The position numbers and the translations under genes are program-made. A stretch of DNA of 64,000 nucleotides from Paralithodes platypus (Eukaryota > Arthropoda > Malacostraca > Decapoda > Lithodidae). The notes beneath the pieces were generated by a model. The model saw only the letters and a program-made list of their open reading frames with translations, did not search any database and was not told the DNA's origin. Of the stretch, positions 42,780 through 52,964 are shown in pieces (the first letter of the stretch is position 1; each line of letters starts with the position of its first letter). The DNA lies in NCBI GenBank assembly GCA_032716605.1, contig CM064571.1, positions 11,757,220 to 11,821,219 of the forward strand. The letters are read 5' to 3'.

Positions 42780-43902
42780 AATGCTGTCTACTCTCTTCTT
42801 CATGATAAGCTCCATTAGGCTAAAGAGCTATTTACAACTTCTGAATAAAGATTGTTGTAGGTAGATCAGATCTTATGTGTGAAGAAAATGTCCACATTTA
42901 ATAGTGTTAAGCCTCTTCAAATATTAATTTCTAGCAATGGTTGAGTGTTGTATTAAAATTGAGGCTAAACATTTTGCAATAATCGAACTCGCCTAATATT
43001 TTACAGACTTCAATTAATTGACATCGGAGTCTATGCTTCTTCAACAAAAAGAGACCAAGAGCTCTCGGCCGATTTCTAAAACTAGGTCTTCCAATAGATG
43101 GAATAGGTTTTATATCCCTAGCTTTAACCCGCTGAGTACCAGCTAAATGTTTATAAATGTACCACCCAGGACCGGCTGATTCTGATTTTGTTTTCCAGAA
43201 ACAAAAGCGAATGGGTTAGGAATGAAGGGAAAACCACGAAAAAACGATCTAAAAGCTCAAAAAATGGTCCTACGGAGTACCCGAAAACGGATTTTACAAG
43301 AGTATAAAATTGAAGGCAATTTCCCCAAAAAAACATGTTTTTGCGCGCTCACGCGCACGCAGTTGGATTTTGAGAGTTGTCAACCATCGGTATGGGTGCG
43401 TGGGATACTTACACAGTTCACATACAAATCTGAGCCCTCTAGGTGCCATAGGACCGAAGTAATTGGGACCGGAGTAACACTGACGCAACTGTTGCGTCGC
43501 TGGGGTTTAGCGTTACATACATTGCTGACGCAAACGCTGATCGCTGGGGCTCAGTGGGTTAACTCTCTCTAGTCGCTTTATTTATTTCCCGAGTGCTGGG
43601 GATCAAAACTGAGCAGTATATTCTAGAAAAGACTGTGAGAGTGATGTAGAGTGCGAGAACTACCTTATAGTTTCGTACTGAAACCGTCCTCTAATATATC
43701 TTCATCTTTTCTCGGCTTTCTTCTCTACTCCAATGCACTGCTTTGAAAACTTTAGGTCACTACTAATCAGAACACCCAAATCTGTCGCTTCTAAATTGTT
43801 TTCCATTAGTCTGATTTGGAATTTGCTAGGACGATATAGGCCTCCTTGCATTTCACCAAGGTTATTGTTATCTGCCATATCTCAAACCATTCAACTAGTC
43901 TG
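42780..43902 (-). pseudogene. CR1-like LINE C-terminal remnant, split by a MITE
   Basis: On the minus strand 43902-43563 translates to RT thumb pieces (LVEWFEIWQ, TDLGVLISSDLKFSKQ, RLERV) with several stops. After the MITE at 43124-43562 it continues (KARDIKPIPSIGRPSF, then RALGLFLLKKHRLR) down to about 42780. It is related to the plus-strand LINE at 60415-61796. The LINE reading is continuous across the MITE once the TTAA duplication is allowed for. The family B MITE at 43903 also adjoins at a TTAA that belongs to the LINE. Confidence 0.8.
43124..43562. mobile_element. TTAA-target MITE, family D, inserted into a LINE
   Basis: TTAA at 43124-43127 and again at 43559-43562. The termini CCCGCTGAGTACCAGC and GCTGGGGCTCAGTGGG are imperfect inverted repeats, 431 bp apart. 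Removing the element and one TTAA leaves an unbroken LINE reading (RLERV then KARDIK), which proves the target duplication. The interior contains two opposed open frames without recognisable content. Confidence 0.85.
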
Positions 43903-44278
43903 TTAAGGGAGCCAACCTCGCTTTTTTTATCTTTCTCTCCTTCTCTCTTTGGCTTGTATCCATTCGGCCCCATGTTTTAAGACCTTTGCCCCCATCCAGG
44001 AGTCAATATTTTCCTGGCGAGCGGTAGCGAGCCAGAATTCTGTATATGTATTTTTGTTTTGATAGCAAGCTAAATTTGAAAAAAATTCCGATAGAAAAAT
44101 TTCTCCGGCGAAGCCGGATTTCTCCATACAATGCTGGCTCGCTATCGCTCGCCAGGAAGAAATCGACACCTGGATGGGGATAAACGTCTTAAAACAGTTG
44201 GCTGAATGGGGCCGAATGGGTACAAGCCAGATACAGAGAGAAAAGGAGAAAAAGAGAAAACAAGCAGATGACCCCCAG
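43903..44278. mobile_element. Fold-back MITE, family B, copy 4
   Basis: Begins TTAAGGGAGCCAACC. Arms with GTATCCATTCGGCCCCATG and ATGGGGATAAACGTCTTAAA, core CTGGCGAGCGGTAGCGAGCC. The right end GATGACCCCCAGAA has lost its TTAA. Confidence 0.75.
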
Positions 44279-44494
44279 AAAGCAGAAAACAAGCAGAAAG
44301 AAAATTACATCTTGTAATGTAATTTTACTTATTTGATGCTGCTTTTCAGTTTTCATGTTTTATATAATACGAGTCTGTATCTGGAATATCCATTGTTTAC
44401 TTTTTTATTAATGCCCGTTACATTACATCTATATCCCAAACTGTTTTGTTTCATTGTATTATTCATCCAATTACGGTAGTTTTCAATAACAATA

Positions 44495-44642
44495 TGCAGA
44501 GAGCGAGAGAGAGAGAGAGAGAGAGAGTGAGTGTGTGTGTAAGAGAGTGAGTGACATATCTTCCCACCCAGAGAGCAGATAAAATCGAACTGCTACTATT
44601 GCAAGTTGATGGTATAAAATAATTCAGAAGAGAGAAAGAGAG

Positions 44643-44678
<36 letters not shown>

Positions 44679-44770
44679 AGAGTGAGTGATATAATTATCT
44701 TCCCACCCAAAGAGCAGGTAGAATCGAACTGTTACTAATGCAAGTTGATGGCATAAAATAACTCAGGATA

Positions 44771-44817
<47 letters not shown>

Positions 44818-44890
44818 AAAGAGAGATCCCGTCCTAAAGGGAGCAGTACAATCAAAGTGTTATTACCGTAAGTTGGGTGCTATAAAATAA
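44495..44890. repeat. Three tandem units of 120-145 bp with GA and GT microsatellites
   Basis: Each unit is a (GA)n or (GT)n run, then ATCTTCCCACCCA or its variant, GAGCAGATAAAATCGAACTG, a TATTGCAAGTTGATGG word and TATAAAATAA. The third unit is more diverged (CCGTCCTAAAGGGAGCAG). Confidence 0.85.
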
Positions 44891-45259
44891 AGAAGACCAA
44901 GGGAGTTCAGTTCACTTCCTCCTCCACCGGCCGCCCTCAGTCATCTATTGGGAGCACCCCGTCAATTGGGGACCAGCCGGGTACAGTCGCGCTAGTAAGT
45001 CATGTCCCACCGGTCATTACGTTTGGCTTGCTCTGTGCTGTATTAATGTCTGTCAGATGTTGAATAGGGTGGGTAAGTGTAGGAACATGTTTGCATATTT
45101 CACTCATATGAAAAAAATGAAGCTTAGATATTGCTGATACCAATTATTGATCAAAATATACTTGGTGCCGAGTAATCACTTATTAGCGCGACTGTACACA
45201 ATGGTGGTCATAAAGTTACAAAGAGAGGAGAGACTTACGACTTATGTTAAAACAAATTA
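44891..45259. other. No feature recognised
   Basis: Mixed-composition sequence with no long open frame, no visible inverted termini and no similarity to the other repeats in the window. It could be unique host DNA. Confidence 0.5.
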
Positions 45260-45474
45260 TTAACCCCTTCTGTACCGTCGACATCCTTTTCATTATATTC
45301 TGGCTACTACTAATAGATTTTATTCAGTTTTGGAAGGATCTCTAGAAATTACAAGGCTTCGAACTATCTAAATCAACACTTTTAGCTACCACAATTCCTT
45401 CCTAAGCTGCATAAATCCGTCTAAACATAGCTAGAATACAATATAACAGACGTCGCTGGTACAGAAAGGGTTAA
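45260..45474. mobile_element. TTAA-bounded MITE, family C, best-preserved copy
   Basis: TTAACCCCTTCTGTACCGTC at the left opposes GTCGCTGGTACAGAAAGGGTTAA at the right. The two halves (TTTTGGAAGGATCTCTAG; AATTCCTTCCTAAGCTGC) are roughly complementary throughout, so the whole element can fold. Related copies are at 17270, 23827 and 59359. Confidence 0.75.
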
Positions 45475-45504
45475 CATTTCAGTAGAGGATGACTTTGTTT
45501 TCAC

Positions 45505-45834
45505 TGTACTGTGGTTAAGAGAGGTTGGGTGTATTTATTGTGGTTAAGAGGGGTTGGGTGTATTTATTGTGGTTAAGAGGGGTTGGGTGTATTTATTGTG
45601 GTTAAGAGGGGTTGGGTGAATTTATTGTGGTTAAGAGGGGTTGGGTGTATTTATTGTGGTTAAGAGGGGTTGGGTGTATTTATTGTGGTTAAGAGGGGTT
45701 GGGTGTATTTATTGTGGTTAAGGGGGGTTGGGTGTATTTACTATGGTTAAGAGGGGTTGGGTGTATTTATTGTGGTTAAGAGGTGTTGGGTGTATTTATT
45801 GTGGTTAAGAGGTGTTGGATGTATTTATTGTGGT
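45505..45834. repeat. 29-bp G-rich minisatellite, left part
   Basis: Unit GTGGTTAAGAGGGGTTGGG then TGTATTTATT, about 11 copies. It is interrupted at 45835 by the LTR retrotransposon and resumes at 54834. Confidence 0.95.
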
Positions 45835-47691
45835 TGTTACGACCTGGCACTCGGGTACACAAGGGCTCTCAATCAGGACTCGAATACGGCTCGCTGCCAC
45901 AACGGAAACACACGATCCCAACCCCTGAGTACTGCCAGCCGAACAAAAAACACCAATACCCTCCAGAGTTCAATCTGCTATAACGGGGTATACAAGAACT
46001 CGGTACTAGTGTTCAACAACAGACTAATAAAGAGACAGGAATTCTCTAGTCTGGTCAACAATCAAACAAAGAAGTAAGAAACAACAACACCAAAGAATAG
46101 TGTTGGCCGAAGCCGAAGTAATCCACCCTTGACTAAGAACTTAAGAAGTCCTCCACCCTCTACTTCGGATCGGCACTATTACGTTACGTTAATTAATAGT
46201 CCTTAAGCATCGAGCAAGGAATCTTCTGAAAAAAGTTAGATGCTTCTCGGATGCTCGTAAGAAGTACGTATCGGATTTTGAACAGTAATTCAATAAGAAA
46301 AACACTGGCAATTAAATACTATTAAAGGTTTAAATTGGCATAAGAATAATTAAAAGAATATGCAATAGTAAATGGCAAACATTAAAAAGAAGTACTCCGC
46401 AAATGCAACGGCAATAGCCTACTCGGATTGTGCTCGTGGGCCACTAATCACTAAAGTAGCCAAGCTTGCAACACATGAAATCAATAGTGCATAACCAATA
46501 TCATACATAAGGAAAGCTTCAATACTATTCTGTATCTACTAATCGAGTAAAGTCTAGCTGGGGTACTGTGGGCAAAAGGTAGCAGTGACTGAGCAAAAAC
46601 GGCTCGTAGCCTAGCGAAGTCCTCACAACTGTTTAAAGTATTACGTTAACACTAACAAGTGCACTTTGAGAAATCCAGATCCCTTGTATCTGGTTTTTCT
46701 CCCGGCTCCTTGACAAAGTAAAAACAAGCTGTTAATAAAATACAGGGTGGTTAGGCTCTTGCCCTCACGCACTGTAAATTATTAACTCAACACAGTCAGC
46801 CGCGAAGACCATCTAGGCTTCACTGAACCGAAACGAGTATGCAGGTTTATCGCTTAACCACTGCATCAAACAACAACTCGTAACACAGAAAAGCCTTACC
46901 CCAGTCTAGCATTACCTAGACTAGCAGAAAACAGGAATAATAATAATAACACACAGGGAAATACATAGACAAGTGCAACAAACATAAATCAATCCTATTC
47001 TAAGTTAACCCTTCCAAAATAGGCTATCTATAGGGATATATCTCATGAGAACTCAAGCGATAATACGTTGGCTGACTAGCTCTGCACCAACGGGACCATG
47101 GAAGTTAAAAAGGGTAGGGAAAAGAGGAGATAAGAATGTAAGGTAGTAGAGAAAGTTCACATCAGTCAGAAGAATATATATAGTTAGCAAGGGAAATGAG
47201 AAGTCGCTCTGCCTAATGAGTTCTGATCAAAAAATGGCTAGACTTCCCTTTTTATACTCGGCCCTCTAGTGAGCCCAACGTGAACTACTAAGGACCGCCC
47301 ACTGACAATCATTACGTAATTTCTCTCTCTCCTCTGGGATAGACAAAGGCTTTCCTAGCACTGAGGGGAGGGGGGAGGGGGGGGAGTGCTAGTGAGTTAG
47401 GCCCACCTCCCGCATGGCGCACCCACTGACCCCCAACTGTGGCTGCCGCTTCTCCCATCGTTACAAATAAGTTTTACACACAATACTTATAACTAATGAT
47501 ATAAAATAGAACTCGTTGACTCAGATGAAAACAAAATACATATTTATATTACTTATAGTACAACGGCTCAACTAACTAAGTTAGGAAACTCTACATAGAC
47601 TACAGCCAAAGTTCCTGCCCTGACGATCCTAGCGAGAGTGGGGCATGACTAGGCGTTCTGTACAGCATGATCACACTGGACATGCGTCACA
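45835..47691 (-). repeat. 3' LTR (element orientation)
   Basis: In element orientation it starts TGTGACGCATGTCC and ends GTCGTAACA. It matches 52965-54833; differences include a shorter G-run near 47375 and a 9-bp difference near 47445. A TATA-like motif lies at 47246-47256. Confidence 0.93.
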
Positions 47692-47703
47692 CCTCCCCCA
47701 AGA
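47692..47703 (-). other. Polypurine tract
   Basis: On the minus strand CTTGGGGGAGG ends directly against the 3' LTR, the expected place for plus-strand primer formation. Confidence 0.75.
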
Positions 47704-48085
47704 TTTTACTTGCTCAACCCTGAGCTAAAATCTGACAAACACAGAACCCCATCAAGCCCCTCACGCCCAGCGACCGCATGGCACTAAAACAAAGCTGAGT
47801 TTATCACCAAAACACATCTTATTATTAACCAAAAATTCACATTTTATAACTCCTCCCAACAATAGCAAAAGACACAATATCATGCTCCCAGAGCGAGCTT
47901 ACAGCAGCTCAGCCGTTTGATAGTTCGTGGACTACTCAAACTCTATAGGCTATGACAAACTTATACGATTACCTATATCAAAAGAAAGAGTTTTTATATG
48001 ATTTTTATATTTTAATATGTTTTTCCCGGCTGCACTATAAGGGCAGCCTATTTTCCTCCACTCAAACCCACACACCTGTGATAGC

Positions 48086-51000
48086 CTACGACTGATCATC
48101 CACCCTTGATAAACAATCCGCGATCACATTGTCACATCCAGCAATATGACGGATGTCCAGGTTATACTCCTGCAACATCAAAGACCACCTGGTCAGTCTC
48201 ATATTGCGATTGTGAAATTGATTCAGGAATCTCAAAGGGTGATGATCAGTGTAGATAACCACGACTGGGCCATAGGCTGGAACATACACCTCGAAGTGCC
48301 TGAGCGACAGCACAATCGCCAGTAATTCCTTTTCTATTGTAGAATAGTTCTTTTGTGCAGCATTGAACTTCTTAGAAAAGAAACTTACTGGGTGTTCCAC
48401 ACCTTCATTGTCTGTCTGTAGCAAGACGGCACCAGCCCCTACACCACTAGCATCTGTTGCCAGCTGAAAAGGCCTGTTAAAGTCTGGGGCCCTGAGTATC
48501 GGGTGAGTACATAGCAAATGTTTCACCAAAGTGAAAGCCTTTTCACACTCAGGTGCCCACAAAAACTTTTTGTCTTTAGATAACAAATCTGTGAGAGGTG
48601 CCAACACCGTTGAGTAACCTTTTATGAAGCGTCTGTAGTAGCCTATCATACCCAAGAATCTCATAATCTGCTTCTTGGTTGTTGGGTGCGGAAATTTATT
48701 GATAGCCTGTACCTTGTTCTGAGGAGGGCACACCTGTCCCCTTCCCACTACAAACCCAAGGTACTGCACAGTGGCTTTTACGAAGTCACACTTTGCCAAA
48801 TTTACTACCAGACCTGCTTCACTAAGTTTCCGGAACAAGGTCTCAAGGTGCTCACAATGGCTCTCAAAGTCGTCATCATAAATGATTACATCGTCCAAAT
48901 ATACGGTGCAATTTGGAATGTCCTTTACAATTTCATTCATCAGGTTCTGAAACGTTGCTGGTGCATTCTTAAGTCCGTAAGGCATAACATTGCACCGGTA
49001 GGTACTCCCGTCCACAACAAAACCACATACCTCTTTAGCACGCTCGGACAAAGGTACTTGCCAGTAACCTTTTACTAAATCTACTTTAGACAAAAAACGA
49101 GCATTACCAATTTTGTCAACACTATCATCAACCCGAGGAAGAGGATATGGGTTAGTTGGAGTCAAACCGTTTAACCTACGGAAATCAATACAAAAGCGTA
49201 CCTTGCCATCTGGCTTAGGCTGCAGTGTTACGGGGGAAGTCCACTTAACTGTGCCTTTCTCTATCAACCCTCTACCGAGCATATACTCCAACTCATCCCT
49301 CAGAGCTGGTAGTTTTATGGGGGGCACACGGTACGGGGTTGACTTAAAGGGTAGATGGTCCCCCACGTCAACATCATGCATAGCCTGAGTAGTGAGGCCT
49401 GGGTGTTCAGCAAATACAGTGGGGTATGAACCGAACAACTGACGGATAGCATCAAACTGCGGCTCAGGCAAATGAGCTATAGCCTCGTCAGCCCTTAGGC
49501 TCGAGTTCCCCGCCCACTGATCCGCTGAAACATGTTGATCCCAGCTATCCTCCTCTGAAGCTTGACTGTCCCCCTCTCCTTCTCCACCACGGCCACAACA
49601 AGCCAACACAGGGACAGTGAGAGGCTCAGAGGGGCGCCTCACATACTCTTTAATAAGGTTCACGTGACATAACTGGTTCTTTTTCCTCCTGTCTGGAGTG
49701 GCAACAAGGTAATCTAAGTCTGAAATTTGTTCTACAATTGTATAAGGTCCAGTGTACTTCGCAGAGAGGGGGTTACCAACCAAAGGCAACAAAATTAATA
49801 CCTCTTGTCCTACAGTGAACTTCCGGAGCCTCACTTTGCGATCATACCTGTCCTTCATCAAAGCTTGTGATTCTGTCAAATTTCTACCTGCCATCTCCAG
49901 ACTCTTAAGCATGCGCTCACGGCTTTCAAGCACATACTCCAATAATGGACAAGGCTGCACAGTCCCCTCCCAAACCTCCTTCAGCATGTTAAGGGGGCCC
50001 CCGAAACGGTGTCCAAAAATCAGCTCGCCTGGACCAAATCCCAGGCTCTCACCAGGCACCTCCCGAGCAGCAAACAGCACACAAGGCAATCTAAGATCCC
50101 AACCCATACCGCTGTCAGCACAACAACACCTGAGCATGCTTTCAAGTGTAGCATGCCACCGCTCAAGCACCCCTTGATGTCCTGCCAGTGGTATGTCATG
50201 CGCCAACCTCAGTAGGCTATCCCTGCACTCCCGTGGCACCACCAACTGGTCCACTACTCCGGACCCCTTTTGCCAACTACGTTTAGGGTCTTGAAAACGC
50301 CTATAAAGGATGCCTTCTAAATAACAAAAATCTCCTGGCTGTGCATCGCTGTCCTCGTCGAGCTCTACAGCTCCATTAGCACACATTTGGAGCTCAGGGT
50401 CCTCTAGTTGCAACCGACGTATATCTGAGGGTGCCAAGCGATCTAACTGCTCCCGGAGCAATGCATGACCTTCCCCGATACTGGGCGGCTCCCTCTGTCT
50501 CTCTCGATGTACATAACGTTGCTGTCGTGGAGACTCGTCATGCCCAGCCTCGTCACTCTCGATGACAGGCCCAGGGGCTACTCCAGAATTAAGTAATGGT
50601 GCTAATACTGAATCACCCAGGAGAGCCGCCGAGTCAAAACTCTTAAAACCAACTCCAGCTTTAGCCTCCTCCTGTTGATCGTTCCTCCGCTGGTCTGAAG
50701 ACGGAGGACTAGGCTGTGACACTTTAGCTGCCCGAGCTCGGGTGACAACACACGCCATGGGTTGTGTCTGGCACCGCTCGACCCACTCTTGCTCTTCCCT
50801 ACTCACGTCGGCCGGCCTCTCGGCAACGACTAAGGGTAGAACCTCAGAAGCGGGCATTGCAAAGTCGTTGCCGAGAAGAAGGTCGACGCCCTCCACTGGC
50901 AGTTTCTCCACAATCCCGACATCCAATTCACGTGCCACACCATCCACCTCCAACTCCAACCGCACCAGCGGGTATGACCGAGTTGCATTAATACCCTGCA

Positions 51001-52399
51001 CCACTACCACCCGAGCCGCGTTTATAGGGTAGCCAGTCAAGTTTTTCATCAGAGTCTGGGAAGCACCTGTATCACGCAAGACCTCTACTCCATGCTTGCG
51101 CCCCGCCCACATCACGCAACCCCGCCCTCTATGGTCGCAAAAAACATCCTGAGCAGGGTTCGAGCCTCCCAGGTGCTTCTGCATTGGCTGTGCCTCAGCC
51201 TCTGACGAACTGCCCCAGGCAAACTCAGATGACTTCGGAGACACACCAATGTTGCAGGCCAAAGACACAGCTGCTGTAGGTGGTTTGCTAGGACAGACTC
51301 TAGCAAAGTGCCCCTTTTTATGACAATGATTACACTCCAACTCCCCTTTGGGCTTCCCTTGGTACTGGGAAGGGCCCGGCCCCTTCTTAAATGGGACGGT
51401 GCTAGTCTTGTGGTCAGTCTTGGTATCATGGCTCTTGTACTTGTTTGCATAAGGTATATCACTAACTCGGGGGGGTGGGGTGTCACGCCCCTTGTTACCT
51501 GCCTCACTACGCTGGGCAGACCCGCACCCACGAATTAGTGATAGCCGGAGGTCAGCCATCTCAGCTGCCTCCTGTAGAGTTTTTGGGTTCTTTTCTTTAA
51601 TAGTTAAAGTCATTTCTGCACCAGTACACTTATAAAACTGCTCGAGCAGAAACAGCTCAGTCAACTGTTCGGCCGTCTCAGCTTTCTCAGAACGTGTCCA
51701 GTTTTTAAGTGCATCTTTTAAGTCCCGGGCATGTTCAAGAAAGGTCGCCTCCCTAGTCTTTGTAACACCCCGAAACTTCAATCGATATGTTTCCGGTTGC
51801 AACTCGTATGCCCGTAGGACAGCTCTCTTCATTTCTGGGTAGTCAATGCAAGACTCTAAAGGCAGTGCATCATAAGCCTTCAGACCCTTACCCGTAAGTC
51901 TTGAGGAGACTAGAGCTGCCCACTTCTCTTCAGGCCAATTATGCTCCCTACATTTCTTCTCAAAACGATTAAAAAATTCTGTGACTTCAGTTTCACTAAA
52001 TACCGGCACCAATTTGACTAATTGGGCCAAGGACTGTTCTCTTACTTGGCCCTCACGGCCCATCCAAGTCCCTGTCGACTCTGCACGAGACTTATCTAAA
52101 TCTAATTTAGCACAATATTTCTCCGAGTCGTACCTAAGCTCAGCCTCATGCCTCCTAACCTCAATCTCATGCCTCCTCGTCTCATCCTCCTGCCTCCTGT
52201 TCTCATTCTCCTGCCTCCTGGTCTCATCCTCCTGCTTCCTAGCCTCAATCTCCTGCTTCCTAGCCTCAATCTTAGCAAGCTCAAGTCTAAATACCATATC
52301 TGGAGACAGGCAGGAAGAGGGAGCTGCCACTACTGAAGGAGGGGGGGCAAAAACTGGGAACCACCATGTGCACCACCCGAGGGCACTCCAATCTGCCAA
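48086..52399 (-). CDS. gag-pol: Gag-Pol polyprotein, Gmr1-like domain order, integrase core deleted
   Basis: Open frame of 1437 codons; the first codon is TTG and the first Met is residue 35, so the true N-terminus lies upstream in another frame. Residues 37-118 are charged, coiled-coil-like repeats (EARKQE, ETRRQE). A SCAN-like gag domain spans about 128-290, and a CCHC knuckle (CNHCHKKGHFARVC) 356-369. The protease has DTGA at 443-446. Integrase pieces follow: an HH half of the zinc domain (His734, His741), then directly ERWHATL (746), FGHRFGGPLNMLKE and a C-terminal domain (851-920). The zinc-binding CC and the first two acidic core residues are missing. RT lies at about 1036-1215 with YLDD at 1167-1170, and RNase H at about 1312-1435 with ATDAS, YTDHH and ADCLSR. 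RT and RNase H look intact. It could make cDNA, but integration would need integrase from elsewhere. Confidence 0.9.
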   Translation of the reverse strand: MADWSALGWCTWWFPVFAPPPSVVAAPSSCLSPDMVFRLELAKIEARKQEIEARKQEDETRRQENENRRQEDETRRHEIEVRRHEAELRYDSEKYCAKLDLDKSRAESTGTWMGREGQVREQSLAQLVKLVPVFSETEVTEFFNRFEKKCREHNWPEEKWAALVSSRLTGKGLKAYDALPLESCIDYPEMKRAVLRAYELQPETYRLKFRGVTKTREATFLEHARDLKDALKNWTRSEKAETAEQLTELFLLEQFYKCTGAEMTLTIKEKNPKTLQEAAEMADLRLSLIRGCGSAQRSEAGNKGRDTPPPRVSDIPYANKYKSHDTKTDHKTSTVPFKKGPGPSQYQGKPKGELECNHCHKKGHFARVCPSKPPTAAVSLACNIGVSPKSSEFAWGSSSEAEAQPMQKHLGGSNPAQDVFCDHRGRGCVMWAGRKHGVEVLRDTGASQTLMKNLTGYPINAARVVVVQGINATRSYPLVRLELEVDGVARELDVGIVEKLPVEGVDLLLGNDFAMPASEVLPLVVAERPADVSREEQEWVERCQTQPMACVVTRARAAKVSQPSPPSSDQRRNDQQEEAKAGVGFKSFDSAALLGDSVLAPLLNSGVAPGPVIESDEAGHDESPRQQRYVHRERQREPPSIGEGHALLREQLDRLAPSDIRRLQLEDPELQMCANGAVELDEDSDAQPGDFCYLEGILYRRFQDPKRSWQKGSGVVDQLVVPRECRDSLLRLAHDIPLAGHQGVLERWHATLESMLRCCCADSGMGWDLRLPCVLFAAREVPGESLGFGPGELIFGHRFGGPLNMLKEVWEGTVQPCPLLEYVLESRERMLKSLEMAGRNLTESQALMKDRYDRKVRLRKFTVGQEVLILLPLVGNPLSAKYTGPYTIVEQISDLDYLVATPDRRKKNQLCHVNLIKEYVRRPSEPLTVPVLACCGRGGEGEGDSQASEEDSWDQHVSADQWAGNSSLRADEAIAHLPEPQFDAIRQLFGSYPTVFAEHPGLTTQAMHDVDVGDHLPFKSTPYRVPPIKLPALRDELEYMLGRGLIEKGTVKWTSPVTLQPKPDGKVRFCIDFRRLNGLTPTNPYPLPRVDDSVDKIGNARFLSKVDLVKGYWQVPLSERAKEVCGFVVDGSTYRCNVMPYGLKNAPATFQNLMNEIVKDIPNCTVYLDDVIIYDDDFESHCEHLETLFRKLSEAGLVVNLAKCDFVKATVQYLGFVVGRGQVCPPQNKVQAINKFPHPTTKKQIMRFLGMIGYYRRFIKGYSTVLAPLTDLLSKDKKFLWAPECEKAFTLVKHLLCTHPILRAPDFNRPFQLATDASGVGAGAVLLQTDNEGVEHPVSFFSKKFNAAQKNYSTIEKELLAIVLSLRHFEVYVPAYGPVVVIYTDHHPLRFLNQFHNRNMRLTRWSLMLQEYNLDIRHIAGCDNVIADCLSRVDDQS

Positions 52400-52753
52400 T
52401 TCTCATCCCTCTGTGGGAGAGTGCTAACCTCCGGTAACTGAGTGGACGGCACTGTGGGAGTCGAGTGAGAGGGGATCTGGGGAGGAACCCCCCCAAACGC
52501 CCTCTCCTCCGAAACCCCATGTCGCCCACGCAACACCCAGGAAATCAGCTCCCCCTTGGACATCCCTACTACATTGGAAATGCCCAAAACCTTGGCTATC
52601 AGGTGCAAGCCACAAACATCCACCCCAGTCAGCCTCTCCTCCGTCACGTGGTACCGCTTACTCACAAAAACTCTTAGCATCCTCCTCACTGGTTACTAAC
52701 GGCACACCTTCAAATGGCATCTCTCGCTCATCGTCAGTGCTAATGCACGACAT
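52330..52753 (-). pseudogene. gag: Frameshifted N-terminal part of gag with SAP-like motif
   Basis: An ATG at 52751-52753 opens a frame with DDEREMPFEGVPLV that hits a stop after 31 codons. A one-base shift at the A5 run (52666-52670) leads into a second frame (KRYHVTEERLTG; LIAKVLGISNVVGMSKGELI; Pro-rich end) that stops at 52330. Another one-base shift at the G7 run (52341-52347) would lead into the gag-pol frame. LGISNVVGMSKGELI resembles a SAP-type nucleic-acid-binding motif. Both breaks are in homopolymers, so sequencing error and real decay are both possible. Confidence 0.6.
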
Positions 52754-52944
52754 ACTGAAGTCCACAACAAATTCTCGAGACAAAAGTGTTAAACTTCCTA
52801 TGCAAGCACTAATTACTAAATTAACTGGAGTCTCTTAAATGCTTTACTAATTGCCATACAAAAAAAATATTCTTCAATATGCACGCTAAAATACAAACAA
52901 ACAAATGTTGTACAACTCTGCAAAAATTTATACTGTTCACAAAA

Positions 52945-52962
52945 TCCTAAGCAAGGTCGCCA
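52945..52962 (-). other. Primer-binding site
   Basis: Two bases after the 5' LTR the minus strand reads TGGCGACCTTGCTTAGG. TGG complements the tRNA CCA end. The TGGCGACC start resembles tRNA-Arg-type sites of some insect elements, but the tRNA is not confirmed. Confidence 0.6.
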
Positions 52963-52964
52963 TT

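Noticed and set aside
49752..50177. Plus-strand frames of 60-148 codons within 48600-52700
   Set aside because: Antisense shadows of the gag-pol frame.
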